Assembly (NCBI GenBank): GCA_029961685.1
Contig: JARWKL010000005.1
Span: 42,073,357-42,137,356, forward strand
Source of the DNA: Aristolochia californica
Lineage: Eukaryota; Streptophyta; Magnoliopsida; Piperales; Aristolochiaceae
DNA: 64,000 bases
Direction of reading: 5' to 3'
Positions within the stretch are counted from its first letter, which is position 1. The number at the start of each line of letters is the position of its first letter. Both the position numbers and the translations under genes were made by a program. This document shows positions 43,801 through 54,435 of the stretch, in pieces. The notes under the pieces were generated by a model. The model saw only the letters and a program-made list of their open reading frames with translations. It ran no database searches and was not told the DNA's origin.

Positions 43801-46800
43801 GAGAACATTGCCAAAGTCTAGATCTGTTCCAGCCTCATCTACACTGTATGAAAGTCCAAAGATGAGGATCAGACATGGGTCTTTTGATAATGACAACCAC
43901 TCATTGGTGAAAGAAATCACGTTTGTGAATCCTGAGAAGCGTCTTAACAGAAATTTTTTCAACTCGGAAAAATATTCCTCCAAAAGTGCAAGATTTCCTA
44001 GTAGGATATCTAAATCTGTACTTTTGGCAGGTATGGATAGCGATCATCTAGTAAAGGAAATTCATGTGATGCCAGATGTGCTGACGAGGGTGCCTGAAGA
44101 AACACCTCAGCCTGAGGAAATGAGTCAGGATCTTAAACAGTTTTTAGGCAGTGATTGCATTGTGAGTGATCTTTCAGGCAAAATTCAAGCTTCTGAATGC
44201 GAGGATGCGAATACGCCCTTCAGAACGGAGGAAGAGAAGATGCCGGAACCCTCATGTATCATCATGGATGTGACTGAAAGAGACTCCGTGATTTATGATC
44301 AGAACAATTTGATCTTGCAGGTTTTTTTTTGTTCCTGTCAAGCAATCTTTTTCAATTGTTTTACTTTTTCCATCAAATGCTATTTTTTTTCTATTTACAT
44401 CAATCTATGTGAGTTCAATTTTTCTCATTAGCATTTGTTTAGAATAAGTTATTAGAGACTTAGGTTGTGGTGATTGGATTATTGGTAAATTTGGTAATCA
44501 ATAGTATTTAATGACTGACTAAAAATGGGATGTTAAATTTACAATAATGGTCCATAATGGCCATGCTTCAAGTTAAGTTAATTAGTCTCTTTTCTGCTTC
44601 CCGTTATTCAATGAAAGAACACAGGTATTTTGTTTGACTAAATGTGCCCGAGTGCTTCATCTGTTACAGAACCTTTTAGTAGTAAATGCATTTACTTCTA
44701 GAAATGGTCTGGCAAAAAAAATAAAAAAAATGGCCTGGGCGACCCATTTCTGGATAATGGGTTTTGGAGCATACCCTTCATAAATCCAAGCTGTCACTCT
44801 AACATTGTTCAACATGAGAAAATGCTCTTGCATGTATGTTATTCTGCTATGTAGATACGGAAAGATCTAGATGGCTGTTTAAGATTTTCCATGCATTAAA
44901 TTGGTCAGCTAAGTTCATATATTGAGTCTATAATTGCATCTGATTGTTAATTTATGTTCTCATATTTTTTTGCCATTTTCTATTCTCTCATTTTAAAGTT
45001 TTGATTATCAATACATGTTTGAAAACAATGCTTACTCTTCAAGCTGTATTTAATTGATCGTGAGCAAGATTCAATCATTTATTTTCTGAATGGGTGATAG
45101 AAAAAATCATTCATGAAATCTCATGTCTCTTTCATATCATAGTTTCCCATATTGCCAGTACCTTCTGCATTCATATTTTGCCACATGTCATGGTTCGTTT
45201 CAGTTGAAAAAAAGCTAATATAAGCCAAATTTTAGGATCCTCATGTGATACCTGATACTGATACTATAGTGGTTTTCCTTAAATTTAGGATTTCTCTTCA
45301 TCTTGTTTGCATTATGTGTGGAGTAAATGTTAATGGACTACGCTTTGATAACATTTGTTTATTCCAAATACAATGGTTCTTAAATGTCGCATGTTTTTGA
45401 CATCTTAAGTAGTTTGAGATATTGTGACATATACACTGCATTTTCTAATAGAACTTTTATTTTAGCTACTTGTAAAATTATGGTCCATGTCTTATTTTTG
45501 TTCCTTTTTTGTCATCTTCGTCGTCTTCTTCTTCTTCCTTGTCTTCTTCTTCAGCTTCTTTCACATTTACATCACATCTAAGGAATCCCTTACAACTGAA
45601 ACTGTAATATGTTGTTGTTGAAAATTATTCCAGGAAACTTCCTTGAAACTCCTTTGAACCTTTTGTTCTCTGCAGTTTTCATGTTTCTATTGTTGCTTCT
45701 CGCTATTTGGCTTTTGATCTGTTCCACCTGTTGTATGATCTGTTTTTTTTTCAGGACCATTCTTTCTTTAAAATTCTGCCAGGATCTGAAGTTAGTGTAA
45801 TTCTTGTCGTTTACTGGGCTAATGTTTTATGTATTGTTTCAGGATTCATGTGCAGAACACTCTCCATTTATGTCCCGTTCAGATGTCAAAGAATCAGAAT
45901 CTCCACATAACTCTAAAGGAGCTGAGCAACCTAGTCCTGTATCTGTTCTGGAACCTCCATTTGAAGAAGAAACTTCTTGCAGCTCTGAATGCTTTGAAAG
46001 AGTCAGTGCAGATCTCCATGGTCAGTAAGAGTCATTATACATGTACTCAATTTTTTTTACTGTTCATGAAGTGAGCAACTTTATGCTAACCAGAGGATTA
46101 AGTGGATAGTCTAGGCTCACTTATAGGTAGAGAGGATGTTTGTCCCAGAGACATTTATTCAATAATTTTGTGGTACCTAATTATTGGTTCATCCTGAGGT
46201 GTTATTTCAAGCTGCTAATTCTGTTGATTTTTTTACCTACTTTACTAATGTCAGACCAACGTACATTGCTTATTTGTTTTTTTTTTCTTTTGGAAAATCC
46301 GATCTACCTGCAGTAGTAGTTCTAAATGAATATCTCTTTTTCAGGACTTCGAATGCAACTCCAACTTCTTAAGTTGGAGTCAGCTGGAGATTGCACAGAT
46401 CGTTCAGAGTTTAGTGTGTCAAGTGATGATGACTACGGAGAAGGTTTTGAGTGTTCCTATGAAGAGAGACAAGAATTCTCTGGAGTGTTCTCACATAAGG
46501 AGGATCGAGACTCCTCCTTCATACTTGATGTACTTGTAAGCTCAGGTTTACTTGCCACTGACCAGGAAATGCTCTTTGCCACATGCTACTCATCAGAGAC
46601 CCCAGTTGCCCCTGGGTTGGTGGAGAAGTTAGAAAAGAAGTATGGGGAACAATCAGAATGGCCAAAACCAGAGAGGAAGCTACTGTTTGATCGAATCAAC
46701 TGTGGACTAGCAGAGATTTTGGGTCCTTGCATGAACCAGCGGCCTTGGGTAAGGTCAAACGAGAGAAGAGTTCAGGTCGGATGGAGCTCTGAGGATCTGG

Positions 46801-46982
46801 CTGAAGAAGTATGGCAATTGCTGTCCAAACAGGCCAAGGAAGGTAGTCTGGGTTCAGCTGAGAGCGCCTTGGGCGGGGATGTGAGGTGGATGGACTTGGC
46901 TGATGACATTGATATGATAGGTAGAGAATTGGAGAAGTTTTTGATTGATGAGCTTATGGAGGAAGTCGTGGCTGGGTTCTGA
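40897..46982 (+). CDS. DUF3741/DUF4378 (TRM-like) protein
   Basis: Five exons: 40897-41008, 42084-42184, 42377-44320, 45843-46020, 46345-46982. All are GT-AG and in frame, 990 aa. The N-terminus MERFWHLRSSRGG is basic. Residues 107-117 SPSVIGRLMGL are the VARLMGL-type motif (PF14383). The 100-170 region AFIRQKFMDAKRLSTDE with KEFRDALEVLDSNKDLFLKI and PDSLFAKHLHKLQ is conserved in these proteins. The C-terminal exon holds the DUF4378 module (FILDVLVSSGLL, ERKLLFDRINCGLAEILGP, DIDMIGRELEKFLIDELMEE). Family knowledge: such proteins include TON1-recruiting-motif and LONGIFOLIA proteins linked to cortical microtubules and cell shape. Subfamily and function of this one are not known. The first two short exons are supported by phase agreement; the start at 40897 is the most plausible Met. 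Confidence 0.87.
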
Positions 46983-47800
46983 TTTACTTGAATGTAAGGT
47001 TTCTTTCATTGGTTGTCGCAAATCAGACTTTCCATGTAAGAATCTTGGTCGGTTCAGAGGAAAATGAGATGGAAAGTTCCAAGTCCAGATGGAACCATTC
47101 ATTCGGATCAGAACTTTTCGTTTGTGTTTCTGTTTTTAGAAAAGTGCTTAAATATCATGAATAGTGCCGTTCTTTTTCGTTTTGGAAGTAAAGTTAAAAC
47201 TGTTAAAGAATAGTCCTACATGGATTAGTGAGTACAAAGATACGAAAATAGAATGGAGGGAAAGTATCTCTGACTATAGAAATATTGCAGTACTGGAGCG
47301 TGGGATAAGGATAGATTATAGGATCTTCTGCCACAGTAACCAGCGGTTCAGGTAATTACGGAGGCTCCTTTCTCAAGAAACTTACAATCTATACAATATT
47401 GTGGATTGCTTGGAGGCTCCTTTCTCAAGAAACTTACAATCTATACAATATTGTGGATTGCTTGGATTGCTAGAGGAGGCTGCAATTCCGATGAGAAAAT
47501 AGTCACTGATATGCTCTTTTATAACTGTATGATTTAGTATCATCCAATGAAATTATTGGTGATATGACAAAATGCAACAATCTTCATCTCCCTCTCTCTC
47601 AATGAAAATTAAGATTTTGATTATGTTCTATTTTTTTTATATGGAATGCACATAATGCACAAAACACGAATTTATATGTCATCAAATTCATTAGTGGTTT
47701 AAAAAATAATTTTAGACCATCATAATTCTGAAAATGACAAAGGGGAAACACGAAAAAACATTGTTCAATTGTAGGAAGGTGTTGAACAAAAGCATTTGGA
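46983..47800. other. 3' flank of the DUF4378 gene
   Basis: Presumed 3' UTR then AT-rich spacer. 47360-47463 is a tandem duplication of 52 bp (units 47360-47411 and 47412-47463). No gene. Confidence 0.5.
47360..47463. repeat. 52-bp tandem duplication
   Basis: GGAGGCTCCTTTCTCAAGAA and its continuation to GGATTGCTT occurs twice in direct succession with no visible difference. Confidence 0.9.
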
Positions 47801-47809
47801 TGAATTAAT

Positions 47810-50800
47810 ACTTTCTTTGATTGATTAGTTTAATTTTATAATTAGCCTCCACCTCAAGTTTGATGAAGAAATTTGACTGTGACCTTGTGTTTGATGAGGA
47901 GATTTGACTTTTACCTCATATAACATGTGATAGGTCCAAGGGCCATTACGAAGTAGCTATAGAGTTAGTTGTTTGTAACTATTAGTGCAGAATTTCATTT
48001 GAACTTAGGCGAGACTTAACATTTGGTATGTAGTAGGGCCATTTTTCTTCGAATGGGCAAAAATTCTGGTTTGACCCAATTTGGTCCAAAATAGCCATGT
48101 GTCAAGTTTTTGTTCTAGAGTTAATGTTAAGGATTCAAAATTGATGTGCCTTTTTTTCCTTTATTTTGTTACTTTCAAGGAACGTGATGGATTTTGCTAA
48201 ATGTTACAATTGATTTTTCTCATTATGAGGTGGTATAATCAAATCATGTTTTTGGCATCCTAAGCAGTAGGATGAATTTTGTCGAAGCTTGTTATAGAAT
48301 TTTCCAACTCCGAGGTGGATTTCAAACTTGTTTTGTTGACTCTCACCCTCGACCTCTTGGAAAGTTTGTACTGTTGAAGAATTTCTTGCCCTTGAGTTCA
48401 ATTAGAGATAGAAGTTTTCCTTATGAACTTTGACACTTTAAAGAATTTTTCTCCATTTGTTTAAAGCTTGGGGTTTCAAAGACGACTTTTAGCTCTCCAA
48501 GTTGCTTGAATCTCGGATTTTGAAGAATGACACGTTCTACATCTATTTTGTTGAAAGCTTGGAATTTTAGGAGGAGACTTCCCCCTAAGTTTTCTTGAAG
48601 CTTGGATTATGAGGGTGATCTTTTGCCCTCCAGTTTGACTGAAGCTTGACTTTCAAAGACAATTTGTAGCTCGACAATTTATTTGAAGCTTGAAATTTCA
48701 AGGGAGTAAGACGTTTAAGTTACTTGAAGCTTGGATTTTGAGGATGATATTTTCCCCTTTGGATTTCCTTGGAGCTTGAAGTTTTATTTCAAAGATGACT
48801 TATGTTACTAAATTTACTTAGATCTGGAAAGTTTTGGTGTCAATAATGATAAATTGTCCCCCAAATTGGCTTGAAAGTTGAGTTTGAGGAAACCTATCTC
48901 CAGTGCACTTGAAGCTCAAAATTTTGTTAGTAATCTTCTCTCACATTGTTTAATGCTTGGAGCTTTGAAGACGATATTTTGTCCTTAAGTTTGTTAGGGA
49001 CATGAAATATTGGAGGAAAAACTTTATTTCTTCCTAGTAATTTGCAATTGAAGAGACTTCCTGTGGATACTATAGGTCACCTTCACTTTGATGTGGTGCA
49101 GTGCATACTTTAAATTTTGGTGGCATAAACTCTTTAACTGTGACAAATAACGACCACAAAAAATTATTGTGGGCTTGTCATCTTGGAAGCTTTCTACTTG
49201 ATTTTTAATGAGAAATTGGTTTGTCTTAGCTCTTTGCCTTGAACAAACTTGTTTTGCTCTAAAGTAAGTAAAAAATTTCTACCACTATTAGCTCAAATGC
49301 CCTAAATGAAATTTTAAAGGGAGATATACTTGAATTGCTTGAACTTGTTGCAAAGAGGTTCTTCGATTGTTGGTGGCTTACATTGTGATGAGGATGACTT
49401 CTTGACTTCTAAGCTATGTATTTTCTCTACTACATTTATAGGCTTGACTATTCTAAAGCTTGAAGTTGTTTATTCATTTATTAGATCAAGGATTAATACA
49501 CCATGTTCAATAAATTTAACAAGTTCCTCTTTCAAAGTGAAACATTCTTTTGTCAAATGCCCAACTATTTGATGGTATTTGCAATACTATGTATCATTCT
49601 TCTTGCCAATTTCTCTTTTTTAAGGGATACTTTTTTCCCTATCTTTCCTTTAATGTGATATTTTGCCCGCCGAAACTTGCTTTATTGGGGAGGACTTAGT
49701 TATTAGTGCAATTGTGATATTGATAGCATAAACTTCATTAACTAAAGTCTCGACATGTGGTTTTGACTCTTTATCTAACTTCTAGGGTTTAGAGATTGAC
49801 GAGTTTTTTGTTTTCTTTAGAAGCAATCACCATCTCCCTGTTGTGTGTTTTGTGGCTAGCTCTTGGAAGTCTCTTGGTTTCTTACTTTAAAGAAAATAAA
49901 TCAAACCACATTTCATTCTTTGCGTGTATGTTTGGATTTTCACATTTCTATAAGTTTCTTTTCGTTGTTTGATATTGGTGAGTTCCACCAATGTGACATT
50001 GCGACGAGTGCTATAAAATTAACTTAGGAACTCATTTTTGAGTTACTTCTTACTGTTAATGGACACTTGAGAGAGCTCAAGAAACTAGTCAAAACCATTT
50101 TTTTAATGAGTAGCTAAACAGTTTCACCATTCGTTCTAACATTATTACAGTTTTCAATGAAGTGGGCAATATATTGTTTTGGGTTGCCATCTCCATCAAA
50201 TTACTGAAATTTTTGAGGGTTGTACACAAACGACATTCATAGAACTTGAATTATCTTATTGTAAGGTTGAACATAAGCAAAGAAGTTGTTTGTGTTCCAT
50301 ACAATAGTTGAACATCTCAAATGACATTTTCAATGATTGACTTGAGAGATTTATTGATAAGGTATCTTAATTTATAAATTGAATAACTTGTTGATTTGCT
50401 GTTGCAATAGACTATATGGCTTGGAACTACCACGACACAACCTACATTTCCTTCATTGCTAGTTGTAACTCTACAACTTGTTCTTCCAAAGTTTTTACAT
50501 GTGCCATCATAAAAAATACATTAACTCTTGGAGATGTTGGTTGTGTTGAGTTGTTTATTGAGATGATTGAAGATTCCTTACTTTTTTTTTTGAAAAAAAA
50601 TGTTACAATGCAGTTTCTATTTCTTAACTATTGTTGACGCTACCGTGGGGCCTAAAGGACAAAGGAAACTTTCTAATAGAGTGTCAAGGCGAAGTTCTTT
50701 GTCCACAATTGCTATAGATTGGCTACCCAAATATCAGCATGGTGTACAATCTTTTTTGCACATTCAGAGACATCAAACTTTTTTTTTTTTTTTTCGTTTT

Positions 50801-51890
50801 AGGGTAGAGCTATAACATTGGCAAATTCTTCCTCATTGATTGTGTGAATCAACTCGAATTAGTAGCTACTATAGTGCTTGAAGAACCCCCCCCCCCCTTT
50901 TTTGCTTTAGTTGCTCCTTGATGAGTTGTGTCTGAGTACTACCTTTAGTTTGGATGAGCGGCATTGAATCTACTTTCTTTGAATTTACACTAGCTCTTAT
51001 CTAAACTTATGACATTGAATCTACTTTCTTTGAATTTACACTAGCTCTTATCTAAACTTATGGATTTGAGATCATGACAATTCTTTGTGCCATGAGATAT
51101 CATGATGTTAAAAATTCAAGTGTATAGGGTCTTATCATTGAAGTTGTTCTTCTTATATGATCTCCACAAACAAACTTGATTAAATCCTTGAATAATCTAA
51201 TAGATGTATTAAAACCTTTCTTGCTTGACTAGCTTTAACTTTACAACTAGTCTCCATGTCATATTGCATGTGATAGGTCCAAGGATGATGGCAAAATAGT
51301 GATAGATTGTTTGTTATTACTTTTGTTGCAGAATTCTAATAGAGCTTCAAGTGAGATCCTTTCCTAGAGATTTAACCTCTACTAATAGGATTCAAGTTTG
51401 ATGTCTACGTAAAGCCACATAACCTTTTTCTTCAAATGGGCGAAGTTTTCCTATGCAAACCTCTCTAAAATTGTTCCAATAGTTTTCCTCTCTAAAGTCC
51501 TTTCCTATCCTAGAGATGTCACCTCTATTTATATGTCAAGGGTGTGTGGTTAAAATACCCAACTTTTTTTGTTTGTCCTTTCTCATAGATGCCATATGGG
51601 GACTATGTGTCACTTCTTTTGTTCATGTAGCAATCTCTTGCAATACTACATGTTGACAATTTGCCAATTCCCTTGCTAAAGTGGTTGCCTTCTCTGACTT
51701 GATTTTGACGCTGCCCATGTATGATTGATCTCATCTTAACCATTTTATCGAGTTCTAATTGATCCAAATTTTGACTAAAACTCTAACTTTGATCATTGAC
51801 AAACGATTGACAAAATTTCTATCCTTTGATTGTTAAGAATTCCAAATTAGACTAGTAATTAGATATTCTCAATCTTGTTTGTTAATAACT
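47810..51890 (-). mobile_element. Decayed LTR retrotransposon (Ty3/gypsy-type gag), minus strand
   Basis: On the minus strand, 49900-50260 encodes a degraded Retrotrans_gag domain: FDGDGNPKQYIAHFIENCNN, then LKNEFLS and FYSTRRNVTLVELTNIKQRK. Further downstream near 49490-49590 it encodes a zinc-knuckle-like YCKYHQIVGHLTKECFTLKE. These match the order in plant gypsy gag polyproteins. Possible LTRs are the diverged related stretches 47815-48070 and 51215-51440, which share CATGTGATAGGTCCAAGG (47927 and 51262) and surrounding words. No protease, reverse transcriptase or integrase was recognised, and stops and frameshifts are frequent. Repetitive GCTTGAAGCTTGG words at 48400-48960 belong to the interior. 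A 51-bp tandem duplication sits at 50962-51063 and a C run at 50887-50898. Confidence 0.7.
50962..51063. repeat. 51-bp tandem duplication inside the retroelement remnant
   Basis: CATTGAATCTACTTTCTTTG and following bases occur at 50962 and 51013 in direct succession. Confidence 0.85.
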
Positions 51891-51910
51891 GAGAATAATA
51901 AATAATTTTT

Positions 51911-52684
51911 ATGGATTTTGTTGCCGCTCCACTCCCCCAACTGCCCGCTGCCACGGCCGCGTCTCCGAATGCGGCCGCCGTTCAATCATCTGTTGGAGGA
52001 CCCGCCACCACTATTGCCGCGGCAATCAGTGTGAACCCTGATCACCATTCTTTGACCTTCTTCATGCATGACAATCTGGGAGGAACACATGCCTCCGCCA
52101 GAGATGTCACCTGGATCGTGGCCAGCGCCGACGTCAATGGTGCACTCCCATTTGCTAAACCAAACGGCGGTGTCTTCCCCATCAACGGTGGCATCCCACT
52201 TCCCAATGGTGTCATCAACAACAACAACGTTCCGTTCCTCACGGGCCTTGGAGCTCAGACAGCGTCCTCTGTGATCAACAGTAACGGTCTGCCGTTCGTC
52301 ACTGCTAATCAGCTTCCGACTGGGTCCACTGTCCAGCAGCTTCTCTTAGGAACAGTGACGGTTATAGATGATGAGCTGACGGAAGCGCACGAGCTGGGTT
52401 CCGAGGTGATTGGAAGGGCACATATGAGCCGAGCTCGGAAGATGGAACCAGCCAGACCATGGCTTTGACGGCCATTCTCGAGAACGGTCATGAGGAAGAC
52501 ACAATCAGCTTCTTCGGGGTTCACCGCCGTGTGTCAGATGACTCGCAAGTCGCTATTATAGGAGGGACTGGGAGGTATGCCGATGCCCAGGGTTATGCGA
52601 CGGTGAAGACGGTGCATGAGGAAGATCAACACACCACCTGACGGCGTGGACACTATCCTGGAGATCACAGTTTATCTCTCTTAG
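51911..52684 (+). pseudogene. Dirigent-protein pseudogene, 5' truncated and frameshifted
   Basis: Clear paralogue of the intact gene at 53503-54435, in convergent orientation. Matching segments: DHHSLTFFMHDNLGGTHAS, LPFAKPNGGVFPINGGIPLP, NGLPFVTANQLPTGSTVQQL, LLGTVTVIDDELTEAHELGS. A frameshift near 52420 then moves the frame to SSEDGTSQTMALTA-type codons and FFGVHRRVSDDSQVAIIGGT. A second frameshift near 52635 is needed to reach TVYLS and the TAG at 52682-52684. The signal peptide and about 50 N-terminal residues are missing: homology starts at 51911, right beside the retroelement remnant. It therefore lacks a promoter and a secretion signal and is very unlikely to make a working protein. Confidence 0.88.
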
Positions 52685-53502
52685 TTCTTCTTTAAAACTC
52701 AAACCTTCAAGTCATGTGATGGTCTCCATGTCAAGCGAATTATGGATGTAAAAGGCAGCTGAAACCGCAATCTCTGGTTTTAATCTATGGTTCAGACTAA
52801 AATTTAACAGTTGAAGTAAGATCATCATCTTGGTTAATTTTTTTTTTTTTTCTGTAACTAATTGATAACTGAATTACAAGACGCACCAGAAGCTAGTTCA
52901 GTCAGTTTGATTTTGAAGCTTGTTAGCACTGAACTTCAAAACTCCTTAAAAAAAATACAGTTAACAAAGGATTTTTGGTCCCCTACAACAATGAAATTTA
53001 TTCAAGAACGTTGTTATTGTTTTATTCATGGGGTTTAATCTTCATTAAGGATAAATCAATTTTCTTTTGAACAATTTTCTTATAAAAATTCTATGTGAAA
53101 ATAAAATTAAAGACGAAAGGAACAAAGTGTACAAATCAATTTTAAGTAGTTTGGCCTTATGACCCTAATCCACAGATAGGACGGACGGACGGACGGACGG
53201 AATGAGAGAGGGAGAAAGTTTTTTGAATCAGAATGAATTTTACAATTAATACAGGCTTATTTGATTCATTAATTAAGAATTCAAATTTTCTTAATTTAAA
53301 AAATAAAAAATTAATCAAAATTTTCTCTTGATTGATTTGTCACATTTTTCCTAAATTATTACATAATTTAATTTCTCTTTTAACACTTATGAGATGCTAA
53401 GGGGAAAAAAAGGTCATAAATAGAACTACTAGCAACAGTAGTGTTCCTAAGTACATTAAAGAAACCAACATTACATTCTTCAACTGTCTGCAATTCAGAA
53501 AA
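52685..53502. other. Spacer between convergent dirigent copies
   Basis: AT-rich, non-coding. A GGAC microsatellite (five to six units) is at 53177-53201. The 3' UTR of the dirigent gene probably ends here. Confidence 0.5.
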
Positions 53503-54435
53503 CTAGTAAGAGAGGTAGACAGTGAGCTCCAGGAGGGTCTCCACTCCATCTGTTGTGTGCTGCTCTGGGTGCAAGGTCTTAACAATGGCGTAGCCCTTGG
53601 CATTCACATACTTTCCTGTCCCGCCGAGCACCGCGAGGTGTGATTCGTCGGTGACGGTGCGGTGGACGCCAAAGAAGGTTAAGCTGTCCACATAATGATC
53701 AGCCTGAAACATAGCAGTGAAAGCCATGGTCTGGCTTGTTCCATCTTCAGAGCTTGCCACATAGAATCCCTGTGTCTTTCCAACCACACCAGACCCCAGG
53801 TCATGGCCTTCAGTAAGCACATCGTCTATGACAGTCATCGTCCCAAACAGGAGTTTCTGAAGGGAGCCCCCCGATGGGAGCTGGCCTGCGTTGAGGAAGG
53901 GGAGGCCATTACCACCCATGATGTTGTTGCCGTTGTTGTTCACAATGGTGTTGGTTTGTCCACTGAGACCAGTGAGGAAGGGAAAGTTGTTGTTATTGTT
54001 GTTGATGATGCCATTGTTGGAACTGGGGAGATTGACTCCACCGTTGATAGGGAAGACAGCTCCGTTGGGTTTGGCAAAAGGAAGCTGCCCGGTAACTGCA
54101 GTGTTCGAAACAATACCGGTCACTATACGTGACGAGGGGTTGGACCCGCCTAGGATGTCATGCATGAAGAAGATTAGAGGGTGGTGGTCTGCATTGGCTG
54201 CAGTGGCTGTAGCACCGACCGCAGGTTGTACAGCGGGTGCTGGGGCAGTGGTCGCGGCCACAGGTGCTACATCAGGGTCAGGTGTCTCCGGTGGTGGTGG
54301 TCCGACAACGGGCACAATGGGTGGTTCAGCCTCGACAAGGATTCGAGCCGAAGCAGTACAGGTTATGGAGACTGCTAGCAAGACCAGGCAGGAGAGAACC
54401 TTGAGAGTGAAGGATACCGGCTCGATGGTTGCCAT
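53503..54435 (-). CDS. Dirigent protein (DIR9/10/16/18/25-type, ESB1-like)
   Basis: Single-exon 310-aa frame on the minus strand. Residues 1-30 (MATIEPVSFTLKVLSCLVLL, then AVSITCTASA) are a signal peptide. A Pro/Ala-rich linker follows (about 35-83), then DHHPLIFFMHDILGG, an Asn-rich insert with runs of Asn (about 140-172), and the dirigent barrel: LQKLLFGTMTVIDDVLTEGH, VGKTQGFYVASSEDGTSQTM, FFGVHRTVTDESHLAVLGGT, KYVNAKGYAIVKTL, ending LLELTVYLSY. The long N-terminal extension is typical of the DIR-e group. Known roles: dirigent proteins guide phenoxy-radical coupling in the apoplast, and ESB1/DIR10 organises lignin of the Casparian strip. Which monolignol product or role applies here is not visible. 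TATA-like CTTTATAAG lies at 54519-54527 on the minus strand, about 85 bp before the ATG. Confidence 0.93.
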   Translation of the reverse strand: MATIEPVSFTLKVLSCLVLLAVSITCTASARILVEAEPPIVPVVGPPPPETPDPDVAPVAATTAPAPAVQPAVGATATAANADHHPLIFFMHDILGGSNPSSRIVTGIVSNTAVTGQLPFAKPNGAVFPINGGVNLPSSNNGIINNNNNNFPFLTGLSGQTNTIVNNNGNNIMGGNGLPFLNAGQLPSGGSLQKLLFGTMTVIDDVLTEGHDLGSGVVGKTQGFYVASSEDGTSQTMAFTAMFQADHYVDSLTFFGVHRTVTDESHLAVLGGTGKYVNAKGYAIVKTLHPEQHTTDGVETLLELTVYLSY

